Positions 23,878 to 33,911 of a DNA stretch of 64,000 nucleotides are shown one piece after another. Within the stretch, counting starts at the first letter, position 1; the number at the start of each line of letters is the position of its first letter. The notes beneath the pieces are model-generated. The model saw only the letters and a list, made by a program, of their open reading frames with translations. It was not told the DNA's origin and made no database searches. The DNA comes from Micromonospora musae (GTDB lineage Bacteria; Actinomycetota; Actinomycetes; Mycobacteriales; Micromonosporaceae): positions 62,001-126,000 of the forward strand of contig NZ_RAZT01000001.1 of NCBI RefSeq assembly GCF_003626635.1. The letters are read 5' to 3'. The position numbers were made by a program, and so were the translations under genes.

Positions 23878-26430
23878 TCAGTCGTGGGCGATCGCGCCCA
23901 GCACGTTGATCCGGGCGGCCCGGGCCGCGGGCAGGATCGCCGCGATCACCCCCACGATCGCGGCGAGCCCGAGGGCGACCCCGATCTGCGTCCACGGCAG
24001 CACCAGGTCGGTGATGCCCTCGTCCTTCAACGCCTCGACCACGGCGGCGCCCAGGCCCGCGCCGACGAGCACGCCGAGCAGCGCCCCGAACACCGAGATC
24101 ACCACCGCCTCGACGGTGATCATCCGCATGGTCTGCGCCCGGCGTAGCCCGATGGCCCGCAGCAGCCCCAGCTCGCGGGTGCGTTCCAGCACCGACAGCG
24201 CCAGGGTGTTGACGATGCCGAGGACCGCGATCACGATGGCCAGCGCCAGCAGGATCTGGATCATCGTGAGCAGCCCGTCGACCTGACCGGCCTGCTGCTC
24301 GATGAACGCGTCCCGGTCGGCCACCGACACCTCCGGGGAGTCGGCGAGCAGCGCCTCGACCTGCGGCTGCACGTCGGCGACGTTGGTGCCGGGGGCCAAC
24401 TGGATGAAGCCCTGGATCGGCTGCGGGATGGCGAAGTCGCGGGCCGCCTCCGCCGGGAGGATGACACCGTTGGTCAGCTGGCTGCTGCCGTAGATGCCGG
24501 TGACCGTGTAGGTGCTGGGCTCGCCACGGGCCAGCTGCACCGGCACCGTAGAACCGACCGAGAGTCCGCGGTCCGCCGCGGTGTCCGTGCTGACCAGCAT
24601 CTCGTTCGGTCCGAGCCGGTCGATGTTCCCGGCGGTGGGCTGCACCCCGAAGATCTGCCGGAGCGCGGCGTCGTCGCTGCTCGCGGCGACCCAGGTGCGT
24701 TCCCCGCCGACCACGGCCAGGTCGCCGTACTCGCCGTCGACCAGCTGGACGCCGGGAATCGCCGCGGCCTTCTCCAGCACCGCCGGGTCGAACGTCGGCG
24801 GCCGGGGGCCGCTCTGCACGCCGGCGATGACCAGCTCGGCCTTGATGGTGTCCTGGGCGAGGCCGCTGATGCTGCTCTTCGCCGAGTCCAGGATCACCGT
24901 CACGCCGGTCACCAGGGCGATGCCGACCATGAGGGCCGCCGCCGTGATGGCGGTGCGACGCGGGTTGCGCCCCGAGTTGAGCCGTCCCAGCTTGCCCGGC
25001 ACCGACCAGGCGAAGATCGCCCCGAGCACGCTGACCACCGGTCGGCTGATCAGCGGGGTCAGCAACGCGACACCGATGAACGCGAAGAGCACCCCGCCCA
25101 GGATCGTGACCAGCGTGCTGTCCCCCGCGTTGCCGGAGAGGCCGAGGAAGAGCAGCACCGCGCCGATCGCGCTGACCACACCGCCGGTGACCGTGATCCG
25201 GGTCAGCGGGCGGTCCGGCGTGGCCACGTCCTGCATCGCCGCGATCGGTGGGATCCGCGAGGCCCGCAGCGCCGGCAGCAGCGCCGCCACCACGGTGATG
25301 ACCAGGCCGACCGCGAACGCGCTGATCACGGCGCTCATCGGTATGCCGAGCCCGGCCAGGGTGAGCCCGCCGGCCAGGTTGCCGAACGCCCACGCGAGCA
25401 GCGCGCCGATGCCGATGCCGGCGCCCAGGCCGAGCACCGAGGCGATCAGGCCGACCGCGATCGCCTCCAGCACCACCGAGCCGATCATCTGCTTCCGGCT
25501 GGCGCCGATGGCCCGCATCAGCGCCAGCTCCCGGGTGCGCTGCGCCACGATGATCGAGAAGGTGTTGAGGATCAGGAACGTGCCGACCAGCAGCGCCACG
25601 GCCGCGAAGCCGAGCAGGATCCGGTTGAAGAACGACAGGGCCTCCTTGAAGCCCGCCGCCGCCTCCTCCGACAGCTGCTCGCCGGTCTTCACGTCGTACC
25701 CGCCGCCGACCGCGCCGGCCACCGAGTCGCGCAGCGACTCGGGGGAGACACCGTCGGCGGCCTGCACGCTCACGCTGTTGAAGGTGTCGGGCTCGCCCAG
25801 CATGAGCCGCTGCGCCACCGGCGTGGTGAACATGATCTCGTTGGAGCCGCCGATCGAGTCCCGGCCACCGCTGTAGCCGAAGATCCCGACGATGGTGAAC
25901 TGCTGCTTCGGCTCCAGCGGGGTGAGCACCCCGACCCGGTCACCGAGCTTCACCTTGCCCGCGTCGGCGAGCCCCTTGTTGATGACGATCTCGTCGGCGG
26001 CGTTCGCGCCGCGCCCCTCACGCAGCTGGATCAGGTCCGTCTCGCCGGTCCAGTTCTCGCCGAGCTGCGGCGGACCGAACGAGGCGACGGCCTTGCCGTT
26101 GCTGCCGATCAGGCGGGCCCCGTCGATGGCGACCACGCCCGTCGCGTCGGCCACCCCGGGCACCGCGCGGACCTTCTCGACCGTGCTCGCCGGGAACGGC
26201 GGAGGAGCCTGCTCGCCCTCCATCTCCGACATCGCGATCTTCGGCTTGGCCGCGACGTTGACGTCCACCCCCTCGTACGCGTCGGCGAAGATCGCGTCGA
26301 AGGTCCGGCCGAGGGTGTCGGTCAGCACGAACGCGCCCGAGACGAACATCACTCCCAGGACCACGGCCAGCCCGGAGAGGGTGAGCCGCAGCTTGCGCGC
26401 CAGGAGACTCTTCAGTGTCGCCCGGAACAT
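23878..26430 (-). CDS. ABC transporter permease, FtsX/MacB type with two permease repeats
   Basis: The 850-residue membrane protein contains two copies of the MacB periplasmic plus FtsX permease layout. Each FtsX half has the signature of an ELALMRAIGASRKQMI or ELGLLRAIGLRRAQTM loop after a membrane segment, near residues 305-320 and 775-790. The N-terminal membrane segment (RLTLSGLAVVLGVMFVSG) is followed by a large extracytoplasmic domain. Its ATG overlaps the stop of the ATPase gene by one base (TGATG). The pair should form an exporter or envelope-acting mechanotransmission complex. The substrate is unknown. Confidence 0.92.
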   Translation of the reverse strand: MFRATLKSLLARKLRLTLSGLAVVLGVMFVSGAFVLTDTLGRTFDAIFADAYEGVDVNVAAKPKIAMSEMEGEQAPPPFPASTVEKVRAVPGVADATGVVAIDGARLIGSNGKAVASFGPPQLGENWTGETDLIQLREGRGANAADEIVINKGLADAGKVKLGDRVGVLTPLEPKQQFTIVGIFGYSGGRDSIGGSNEIMFTTPVAQRLMLGEPDTFNSVSVQAADGVSPESLRDSVAGAVGGGYDVKTGEQLSEEAAAGFKEALSFFNRILLGFAAVALLVGTFLILNTFSIIVAQRTRELALMRAIGASRKQMIGSVVLEAIAVGLIASVLGLGAGIGIGALLAWAFGNLAGGLTLAGLGIPMSAVISAFAVGLVITVVAALLPALRASRIPPIAAMQDVATPDRPLTRITVTGGVVSAIGAVLLFLGLSGNAGDSTLVTILGGVLFAFIGVALLTPLISRPVVSVLGAIFAWSVPGKLGRLNSGRNPRRTAITAAALMVGIALVTGVTVILDSAKSSISGLAQDTIKAELVIAGVQSGPRPPTFDPAVLEKAAAIPGVQLVDGEYGDLAVVGGERTWVAASSDDAALRQIFGVQPTAGNIDRLGPNEMLVSTDTAADRGLSVGSTVPVQLARGEPSTYTVTGIYGSSQLTNGVILPAEAARDFAIPQPIQGFIQLAPGTNVADVQPQVEALLADSPEVSVADRDAFIEQQAGQVDGLLTMIQILLALAIVIAVLGIVNTLALSVLERTRELGLLRAIGLRRAQTMRMITVEAVVISVFGALLGVLVGAGLGAAVVEALKDEGITDLVLPWTQIGVALGLAAIVGVIAAILPAARAARINVLGAIAHD

Positions 26431-27197
26431 CAGCCGTTCACCTCGGCCGAGGCGTCCAGCTTCTTCATGGTGTCCAGCACGGTGTCTGCGGTCGGCTCGA
26501 TCAACTCGGAGACGATCTGCCCGTCGGCCAGGAACACCACCCGGTCGGCGTACGCGGCGGCGGTCGGGTCGTGGGTGACCATGACGATCGTCTGGCCGTG
26601 CTCACGTACCGAGTTGCGCAGGAAGTTCAGCACCTCCGCGCCGGCGCGGGAGTCGAGGTTTCCCGTCGGCTCGTCGGCGAAGATCACTTCCGGGCGGGAG
26701 ACCAGGGCCCGGGCGCACGCCACCCGCTGCTGCTGCCCGCCGGAGAGCTGCGCCGGCCGGTGGTCCAGCCGGTCCCGCAGCCCGACCGTGTCGATCACGA
26801 TGTCGTACCAGGCCGGGTCCGGCTTGCGCCCGGCGATCGACAACGGCAGCAGGATGTTCTCCTTGGCGCTGAGCGTGGGCAGCAGGTTGAACTGCTGGAA
26901 GATGAAGCCCACCTTGTCCCGGCGCAGCTTGGTCAGCCCGGCGTCGCCCAGACCGGTGACCGTGGTGTCGCCGATCGACACCGTCCCCCGGGTCACCGTG
27001 TCCAGCCCCGCCAGGCAGTGCATCAGCGTCGACTTGCCCGACCCCGAGGGGCCCATGATCGCGGTGAAGCGGCCCTGTTCGAACTCGGCACTGACCCCCC
27101 GCAGCGCGATGACCTGCGCCTCGCCGCTGCCGTACACCTTCCACACGTCGTTCGCCCGGGCCGCGGCCTGCGCCTGCCGGCCTACCGTCGCGGTCAC
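26430..27197 (-). CDS. ABC transporter ATP-binding protein (MacB/LolD type)
   Basis: The 255-residue ATPase has Walker A GPSGSGKST near residue 50, a Q-loop FQQFNLLP near 99, the signature LSGGQQQRVACARAL near 151 and Walker B VIFADEPTGNLDS near 171. The spacing and EPTGNLDS sequence are typical of the MacB/LolD subfamily, which pairs with FtsX-like permeases, here the adjacent gene. GTG 27197 follows GAGGGAGAA; longer in-frame starts lack family similarity. The nearby two-component system is a plausible regulator. Confidence 0.93.
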   Translation of the reverse strand: MTATVGRQAQAAARANDVWKVYGSGEAQVIALRGVSAEFEQGRFTAIMGPSGSGKSTLMHCLAGLDTVTRGTVSIGDTTVTGLGDAGLTKLRRDKVGFIFQQFNLLPTLSAKENILLPLSIAGRKPDPAWYDIVIDTVGLRDRLDHRPAQLSGGQQQRVACARALVSRPEVIFADEPTGNLDSRAGAEVLNFLRNSVREHGQTIVMVTHDPTAAAYADRVVFLADGQIVSELIEPTADTVLDTMKKLDASAEVNG

Positions 27198-27549
27198 GTC
27201 TTCTCCCTCTGTCGTTCGGTCCGTCCGCGCCGCCCCCCGCTGGATTCGGCGCGACCCTCTCATCCTCCGCGTTCGTCACCCCGGTTCTCTCCGACCTTGG
27301 TCGGAGCCGGTGCGGATTTCCGTGCTGCGGGTGCCCCCCATGCCGACTCAGGGTTGCCCCTGAGACGGGGCTGATCGAGCACGGTGGGTCGCCGCAGCCG
27401 ACCAGCCCGGCCGGACGCTATGGGTTGACGCCGCGTGAGAGTCAACCCCGTCGGGCCGTCTGCGGTCACGGTAGGTGACGACGGCAAAAGCTACCTCGCG
27501 CCGAGGGCGGATCTTCGAATACGACGGAGGGAGTAGCCGGACGTGCCCG
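27198..27549. other. 352-base intergenic region with three short inverted repeats
   Basis: No gene is supported. Inverted repeats lie at 27289-27306 (8-bp arms CTCCGACC and GGTCGGAG), 27347-27364 (CTCAGGG and CCCTGAG) and 27422-27448 (GGGTTGAC and GTCAACCC, 11-base spacer). The region contains the promoter of the ABC operon and the end of the response regulator gene. The 27422-27448 repeat has operator-like spacing. Confidence 0.5.
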
Positions 27550-28230
27550 CTACCCCCGGGGGCGTACGAGACCCGTCTCGTACGCCAGCACCACGGCCTG
27601 CACCCGGTCGCGCAGCCCCAGCTTCGTCAACACGTGCCCGACGTGGGTCTTGATCGTGGTCTCGCTCACCGACAGCTCCGCGGCGATCTCGGAGTTGGAC
27701 AACCCCCGGGCGACCTGCACCAGCACCTCCCGCTCCCGCTCGGTGAGCGCGGCCAGCGAACGCGGCGGCGTGGCCGACGGGTCGGGCAGCACGTCCGCGA
27801 ACCGGTCCAGCAGCCGCTTCAGGATGCGCGGCGCCACCACCGCCTCCCCGGCGGCCACCGTGCGGATCGCGGTGACCAGGTCCTCGGCGGGCACATCCTT
27901 CGCCAGGAAGCCGCTGGCCCCGGCGCGCAGCGCCCCCACCACGTACTCGTCGAGGTCGAAGGTGGTGAGGATCAACACACGCACCGGGAGGCGGGCGTCG
28001 ACGATCGCGCGGGTCGCCGCCACCCCGTCCATCCGCGGCATCCGGATGTCCATCAGCACCACGTCTGGCAGCAGCCGGCGGGACAGATCCACCGCCTCCA
28101 CGCCGTCACCGGCCTCCGCGACGACGTCCAGGTCCTCCTCGGCGCCCAGCACCATCCGGAAGCCGGTACGCAGCAGCGGCTGGTCGTCGACGAGCAGGAC
28201 CCGTACCGGCCGGGCCGTCCGATCGGTCAT
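27550..28230 (-). CDS. NarL/LuxR-family response regulator
   Basis: The 226-residue protein has a receiver domain with the acidic pair in LLVDDQPLLR near residues 12-21, phosphoacceptor Asp61 in VVLMDIRMPRMDG, and Lys in GFLAKDVPAEDL near 112. A C-terminal LuxR helix-turn-helix follows (LTEREREVLVQVARGLSNSEIAAELSVSETTIKTHV). It is encoded 19 bases after the histidine kinase gene and should be its partner. The adjacent ABC exporter is the likely target, a common arrangement in actinobacteria, but this is inference. A perfect 12-bp inverted repeat occupies its last codons. Confidence 0.94.
   Translation of the reverse strand: MTDRTARPVRVLLVDDQPLLRTGFRMVLGAEEDLDVVAEAGDGVEAVDLSRRLLPDVVLMDIRMPRMDGVAATRAIVDARLPVRVLILTTFDLDEYVVGALRAGASGFLAKDVPAEDLVTAIRTVAAGEAVVAPRILKRLLDRFADVLPDPSATPPRSLAALTEREREVLVQVARGLSNSEIAAELSVSETTIKTHVGHVLTKLGLRDRVQAVVLAYETGLVRPRG
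27561..27586. repeat. Perfect 12-bp inverted repeat inside the 3' end of the response regulator gene
   Basis: GGCGTACGAGAC and GTCTCGTACGCC flank CC. The repeat encodes the last residues of the regulator and could serve as transcript-end structure; no T-run follows on the minus strand. Confidence 0.6.
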
Positions 28231-28249
28231 GCCGCCCCCTGCTCACCCG

Positions 28250-29443
28250 TCACGCCGGCACCGGCCCCGGCTGCTCCACCGGAATCCTCGCGTGGACCCG
28301 GAACCCGCCGCCGGTCCGCGCGCCGGCCTGTAGGACACCACCGTAGAGGCCGACCCGCTCCCGCATGCCCACCAGACCGTGCCCCACGCCGCGGGAACCC
28401 GGAACCGGTCCCCGCCCGTCGTCGGTGACCTCCACCACCACGGCGGCCCCGTCGTAGCCGATACGCACCTCGGCGGTCGCCGCGCCGGCGTGCTTGAGCG
28501 CGTTGGTCAACGCCTCCTGCACGATCCGGTAGATCGCCAGCGCCACGCCCTCCTCCACCACGACCGGGTCACCGTCGACGCGCAGCGTCACCGGCAGGCC
28601 CGCCTCGCGTACCTGCTCGGTCAGGGTCTCGATGCCCGCGAGCCCCGGCTGGGGGGCGAGGTCGGCGTCCGGCTCCGCGTCGGTCCGCAGCACGTCCAGC
28701 AGCCGGCGCAGCTCCCGCAGGGTGGCCCGGCCGGTCTCCTCGATCGTGCCGATCACCTCGTCGGCCGCGTCCGGGTCCCGGCGCAGCACCCGCCGCGCCC
28801 CGGTGGCCAGCACACCCATCACGCTGACGTGGTGCGCCACCACGTCGTGCAGCTCGCGGGCGATTCGGCGCCGCTCGTCGGCGACCGCCTGCTCCGCGAG
28901 CGACCGCTGCCGCTCCTCGGCCACCCGGGCCCGCTCCCGCAGCGCCCGGTTGGCCGCCTGGCGGGCCTGCACCACCCGGCCCACCGCGTACGACAGCAGC
29001 CCCACGAGCAGGTTGTTCAGCACCAGCAGGGTCGGGCTGACGGCCAGCAGGCCGTCGACCGGTGCGACCACGTTGGCCACCGCCACCGGCACCCACAGCA
29101 CTGCTGCGGCGGCCGCCGCCCGCCGGGCCTGCCACCGCGCCGCCACCGTGAAGGTCAGCACGGCGAACGTCAACCCCTGCACCCCGGCGCCCAGCCCGGT
29201 CACCGCCGGAAGCCCCAGCGTGGCCACCGCCGCGCCGATCGCCGGCCAGGGCGCCACCCGGCGCAGCACCAACGGCGCCGCGCACGCCACGCTCCAGGCC
29301 ACCGTCACCGGCAGCGACCGCGACCAGAGCTCGCGCGGCGTGATCAGCGCGAACACCAGCTCCATCGCCACCAGGGCGGCGGCGAGCAGCGCGTCGGCGG
29401 CGAGCGGGCGCCGACGCAGAGGCACCCACACGCGCTCGGTCAT
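28250..29443 (-). CDS. Sensor histidine kinase (NarX/DesK type, HisKA_3)
   Basis: The 397-residue protein has an N-terminal membrane domain with about five or six hydrophobic segments and little extracellular loop. It is followed by RRIARELHDVVAHHVSVM near residues 188-205, the dimerisation helix with the phosphorylated His of the HisKA_3 family. The ATPase region has EALTNALKHAG near 310 and DDGRG plus GHGLVGMRERVGLYGG near 340-370. It starts with ATG 29443, six bases after a TAGCGT box. It is the first gene of the kinase-regulator pair. The signal is unknown. Confidence 0.93.
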   Translation of the reverse strand: MTERVWVPLRRRPLAADALLAAALVAMELVFALITPRELWSRSLPVTVAWSVACAAPLVLRRVAPWPAIGAAVATLGLPAVTGLGAGVQGLTFAVLTFTVAARWQARRAAAAAAVLWVPVAVANVVAPVDGLLAVSPTLLVLNNLLVGLLSYAVGRVVQARQAANRALRERARVAEERQRSLAEQAVADERRRIARELHDVVAHHVSVMGVLATGARRVLRRDPDAADEVIGTIEETGRATLRELRRLLDVLRTDAEPDADLAPQPGLAGIETLTEQVREAGLPVTLRVDGDPVVVEEGVALAIYRIVQEALTNALKHAGAATAEVRIGYDGAAVVVEVTDDGRGPVPGSRGVGHGLVGMRERVGLYGGVLQAGARTGGGFRVHARIPVEQPGPVPA

Positions 29444-29449
29444 ACCGAG

Positions 29450-29455
29450 ACGCTA
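29450..29455 (-). promoter_or_regulatory. -10 box, leaderless promoter of the histidine kinase operon
   Basis: TAGCGT on the minus strand ends 6 bases before ATG 29443. Confidence 0.6.
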
Positions 29456-29519
29456 GCCGCCTTCCGGCGGCGCTGATCGTCGTCGAAGACGAGCCCGATC
29501 TCCTCCCCGGGGAGGAGGC

Positions 29520-30437
29520 TCACTCGTCCGCCCCGGGCTGCGCGGGCCGCGATCGCGCGTCGAGCAGCGGGTCGGCGCTCGCCGCGTGCGCCGGAAACGG
29601 CGGGGGTGTGCCGCCGAAGCTCGGGCAGAGCGCCTGGTGGCTGCACCAGTCGCAGAGTCGGCTCGGCCGGGGCCGGAAGTCCTGCTGCGCGGTGGCCTGC
29701 TCGATCGCCCGCCACAACGCCACCACGGTCCGCTCGAACCGGACCAGCTCGTCGGCGTCGGGGGTGTAGTCGCAGACCTCGGCGTCGCGCAAATAGAGCA
29801 GACGCAGCACCCGCGGGACGACCCCCCGGGTACGCCACAGCACGAGCGCGTAGAACTTCAGCTGGAACAGGGCCCGCGCCTCGAACGCCTCACGCGGCGC
29901 GCCGCCGGTCTTGTAGTCGACCACCCGCAGCGCCCCGTCCGGCGCCACGTCGAGCCGGTCGAGGTAACCCCGGATCAGCAGCTCGTCGTCGACCACCGCC
30001 GAGATCAGGCTCTCCCGCTCGGCGGGCTCCAGCCGGCGCGGATCCTCCACCGCGAAGTAGCCCTCCAGCAGCCCCGCGGCCGACCGGAGGAACTCGGCGA
30101 GGGCGGCCGGGTCGCCGTCGGCGGGGAAGAGCCCGGCCAGCTCCGGCTGCTCGGTGACGAGCCGGTCCCACTGCGGGGCGACCAGGTCGCCGGCGGCGTC
30201 CGGATGCCGGCCGGCGGCGGGCAGGTCGAAGAGCCGCTCCAGCACCGCGTGCACCAGCGTGCCCCGGGCCTGCTCGACGGTGGGCCGCTCGGGCAGCCGG
30301 TCGATGCTGCGGAAGCGGTAGAGCAGGGGACAGGTCTTGAAATCCGCCGCCCGCGACGGGGACAACGACGCCCGCACTGTCGCCGGCGCCCCCGCCGTGG
30401 GCGTGGGCTGTCGGGTGGTCACCTGATCCGCCGTCAT
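29520..30437 (-). CDS. RecB-like PD-(D/E)XK nuclease
   Basis: The 305-residue protein is a stand-alone RecB/Cas4-type nuclease domain. LSPSRAADFKTCPLLYRFRSID near the N-terminus supplies the first Cys of an iron-sulfur cluster, and the C-terminal LCDWCSHQALCPSF gives the other three Cys. The catalytic core is YLDRLDVAP and LRVVDYKTGG near residues 160-180, with the Asp and Lys of the PD-(D/E)XK motif. ATG 30437 lies 7 bases after a TAATCT box, so the upstream ATG at 30467 is unlikely. A homologue sits beside trmI in mycobacteria (from memory). A DNA-repair role is inferred. Confidence 0.9.
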   Translation of the reverse strand: MTADQVTTRQPTPTAGAPATVRASLSPSRAADFKTCPLLYRFRSIDRLPERPTVEQARGTLVHAVLERLFDLPAAGRHPDAAGDLVAPQWDRLVTEQPELAGLFPADGDPAALAEFLRSAAGLLEGYFAVEDPRRLEPAERESLISAVVDDELLIRGYLDRLDVAPDGALRVVDYKTGGAPREAFEARALFQLKFYALVLWRTRGVVPRVLRLLYLRDAEVCDYTPDADELVRFERTVVALWRAIEQATAQQDFRPRPSRLCDWCSHQALCPSFGGTPPPFPAHAASADPLLDARSRPAQPGADE

Positions 30438-30444
30438 GTCCGGA

Positions 30445-30450
30445 AGATTA
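30445..30450 (-). promoter_or_regulatory. -10 box, leaderless promoter of the RecB-like nuclease
   Basis: TAATCT on the minus strand ends 7 bases before ATG 30437. It is one of a divergent pair with the site-2 protease promoter. Confidence 0.65.
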
Positions 30451-30510
30451 GGGCACCGGTGTGACACCTCCCGCGCCCGCCGTGCCGCGCGCCGTCTCAG
30501 GTGCAGTCCG

Positions 30511-32679
<2,169 letters not shown>

Positions 32680-32692
32680 CGGGCGGCCCGGC

Positions 32693-32761
32693 ATGAGTGC
32701 ACGGTTGTTCCGTCCGCGAACGGTTCACGGGGGCGCCGACCAGAGGGAGGATGCGGCATGA
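32693..32761 (+). CDS. Possible 22-codon leader ORF before the DUF5998 gene
   Basis: ATG 32693 opens 22 codons (MSARLFRPRTVHGG, then ADQREDAA) whose TGA overlaps the ATG of the next gene (ATGA). The arrangement repeats that seen before PAC2. Unlike that case there is no TANNNT box, and no clear ribosome-binding site precedes the ORF; it follows the trmI stop by 13 bases. The downstream gene has its own GGGAGG site inside this ORF, so the ORF may be fortuitous. Confidence 0.3.
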   Translation: MSARLFRPRTVHGGADQREDAA

Positions 32762-33330
32762 GTAGCCCGGGCTACGGCGGCGGTGACCTGCCAGCGGTCT
32801 TCCCGGACTGGTCGCCGTACCAGGATCTGGAGTCGGCCGCGCGGGCCTACCTGCGGGACCCGGACATCGCCCTGGAGGCGTTCGGCGGGGTGCTGCGCGG
32901 CGCGTCGGTGCTCGGCTTCACGTTGGAACGGTTCGTCAACGAGGTCAACGGTGTCTGGCAGGAGGTCGTCGTCTGCGACGGCAGCCGGCTGATCCTCTGG
33001 CACGGCGAGGACGTGCCGCCGGGCGAGGGACCGCCCGGGTCGATGACCTCGTCGCTGCGGGTGGTGCCGGTCTCCACGGTCACCGAGGTCGGCTGCCGCC
33101 GCCGGCTCACCCGCGCCGACAACGGTACGGTCCGCGTCGACAGCATCGACGTCTACCTGCTGCTCACCTCGCTCGACGAGGCGCCGCCACCCGAGGAGGT
33201 GGTCGGCGGGCCCCGGCACGACGCGCTGCGGTTCGGCAAGACCCTCGACGACGGCGGCGCCGGGCAGATCGCCCGGCTGGAGGAGTTCGCCCGGCTGGTC
33301 GCCTCGGTCGTCGGCCGACCGATGCTCTGA
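32758..33330 (+). CDS. DUF5998 family protein
   Basis: The 190-residue protein matches actinobacterial DUF5998: LPAVFPDWSPYQDLESAARAYLRDP at the N-terminus, GVLRGASVLGFTLERFV near residue 43, and a C-terminal RHDALRFGKTLDDGGAGQIARLEEFARL. There is no signal peptide or membrane segment, and no known function. ATG 32758 follows GGGAGG. Its last codons are part of a 27-base unit that is repeated twice more after the stop. A 25-bp perfect hairpin follows. Confidence 0.8.
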   Translation: MSSPGYGGGDLPAVFPDWSPYQDLESAARAYLRDPDIALEAFGGVLRGASVLGFTLERFVNEVNGVWQEVVVCDGSRLILWHGEDVPPGEGPPGSMTSSLRVVPVSTVTEVGCRRRLTRADNGTVRVDSIDVYLLLTSLDEAPPPEEVVGGPRHDALRFGKTLDDGGAGQIARLEEFARLVASVVGRPML

Positions 33331-33382
33331 CCGCCCGGAGACCGGCCGATGCGCTGACCGGCCGGAGACCGGCCGATGCTCT
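33313..33382 (+). repeat. Three tandem copies of a 27-base unit across a gene end
   Basis: Units lie at 33313-33339, 33340-33366 and from 33367 (incomplete). Each carries GACCGGCCGATGC or a close variant followed by TCTGA or GCTGA. The first copy contains the DUF5998 stop codon; the others are noncoding duplicates. Confidence 0.75.
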
Positions 33383-33387
33383 CAGCG

Positions 33388-33441
33388 GCAGATACGAAGA
33401 GATGCCCGGCGGCACGCCGCCGGGCATCTCTTCGTATCTGC
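33388..33441. terminator. 25-bp perfect hairpin between convergent genes
   Basis: GCAGATACGAAGAGATGCCC begins the left arm (33388-33412) and the right arm (33417-33441) is its exact complement, with a 4-base CACG loop. It separates DUF5998 from the convergent ferredoxin gene and should stop transcription both ways. Confidence 0.85.
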
Positions 33442-33747
33442 TCAGTCGGCGTCGGGACCGGCCACCTCGACGCCGTCGCCGGCGCGTACGACGTGGATGC
33501 ACTCGCCCGGGCACTCCTTCGCCGAGTCGATCACCTCGAGGCGCAGGTGCTCCGGAACGTCGACGCGGCTGCCGGGGGCCTGCAACAGCTCACCGTCGGA
33601 GCCCTTGACGTAGGCCAGCCCGTCGACGTCGAACTCGAAGACCTCCGGCGCGTACTGCACGCAGAGCCCGTCGCCCGTGCAGAGATCCTGGTCCACCCAG
33701 ACCTGAAGCTGGTCCGTCGCGACCTGCGCCACCGGCGCACCCCCCAT
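33442..33747 (-). CDS. Single-cluster ferredoxin
   Basis: The 101-residue protein has the motif CTGDGLCVQYAPEVFEFD with Cys at the first and seventh positions, and a distal CPGECIHV. This is the spacing of [3Fe-4S] or [4Fe-4S] single-cluster ferredoxins that serve cytochrome P450s and related oxidases in actinobacteria. The region between is longer than in the shortest family members. ATG 33747 follows a GGGAGAA site. No oxidase partner is adjacent; the genes beside it belong to the proteasome region. Confidence 0.88.
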   Translation of the reverse strand: MGGAPVAQVATDQLQVWVDQDLCTGDGLCVQYAPEVFEFDVDGLAYVKGSDGELLQAPGSRVDVPEHLRLEVIDSAKECPGECIHVVRAGDGVEVAGPDAD

Positions 33748-33868
33748 GTTCTCCCGTCCCACGCCCCGACGGTACCCGAATGCCCGCAACGGTCCTGATG
33801 ACCCACCCGTAGCGATCAAGGTTCAGTGACAGGGGCGTTGCGCGGGACCGAATCGGGCTCATAGCGGC

Positions 33869-33874
33869 TAGTGT
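33869..33874 (+). promoter_or_regulatory. Candidate -10 box upstream of arc
   Basis: TAGTGT lies about 38 bases before GTG 33912, which has its own GGGGAGGTGGG site, so a normal leader is expected. Confidence 0.4.
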
Positions 33875-33911
33875 TAGGGCAGAACGTTCAAGCCCCCCGG
33901 GGAGGTGGGAC

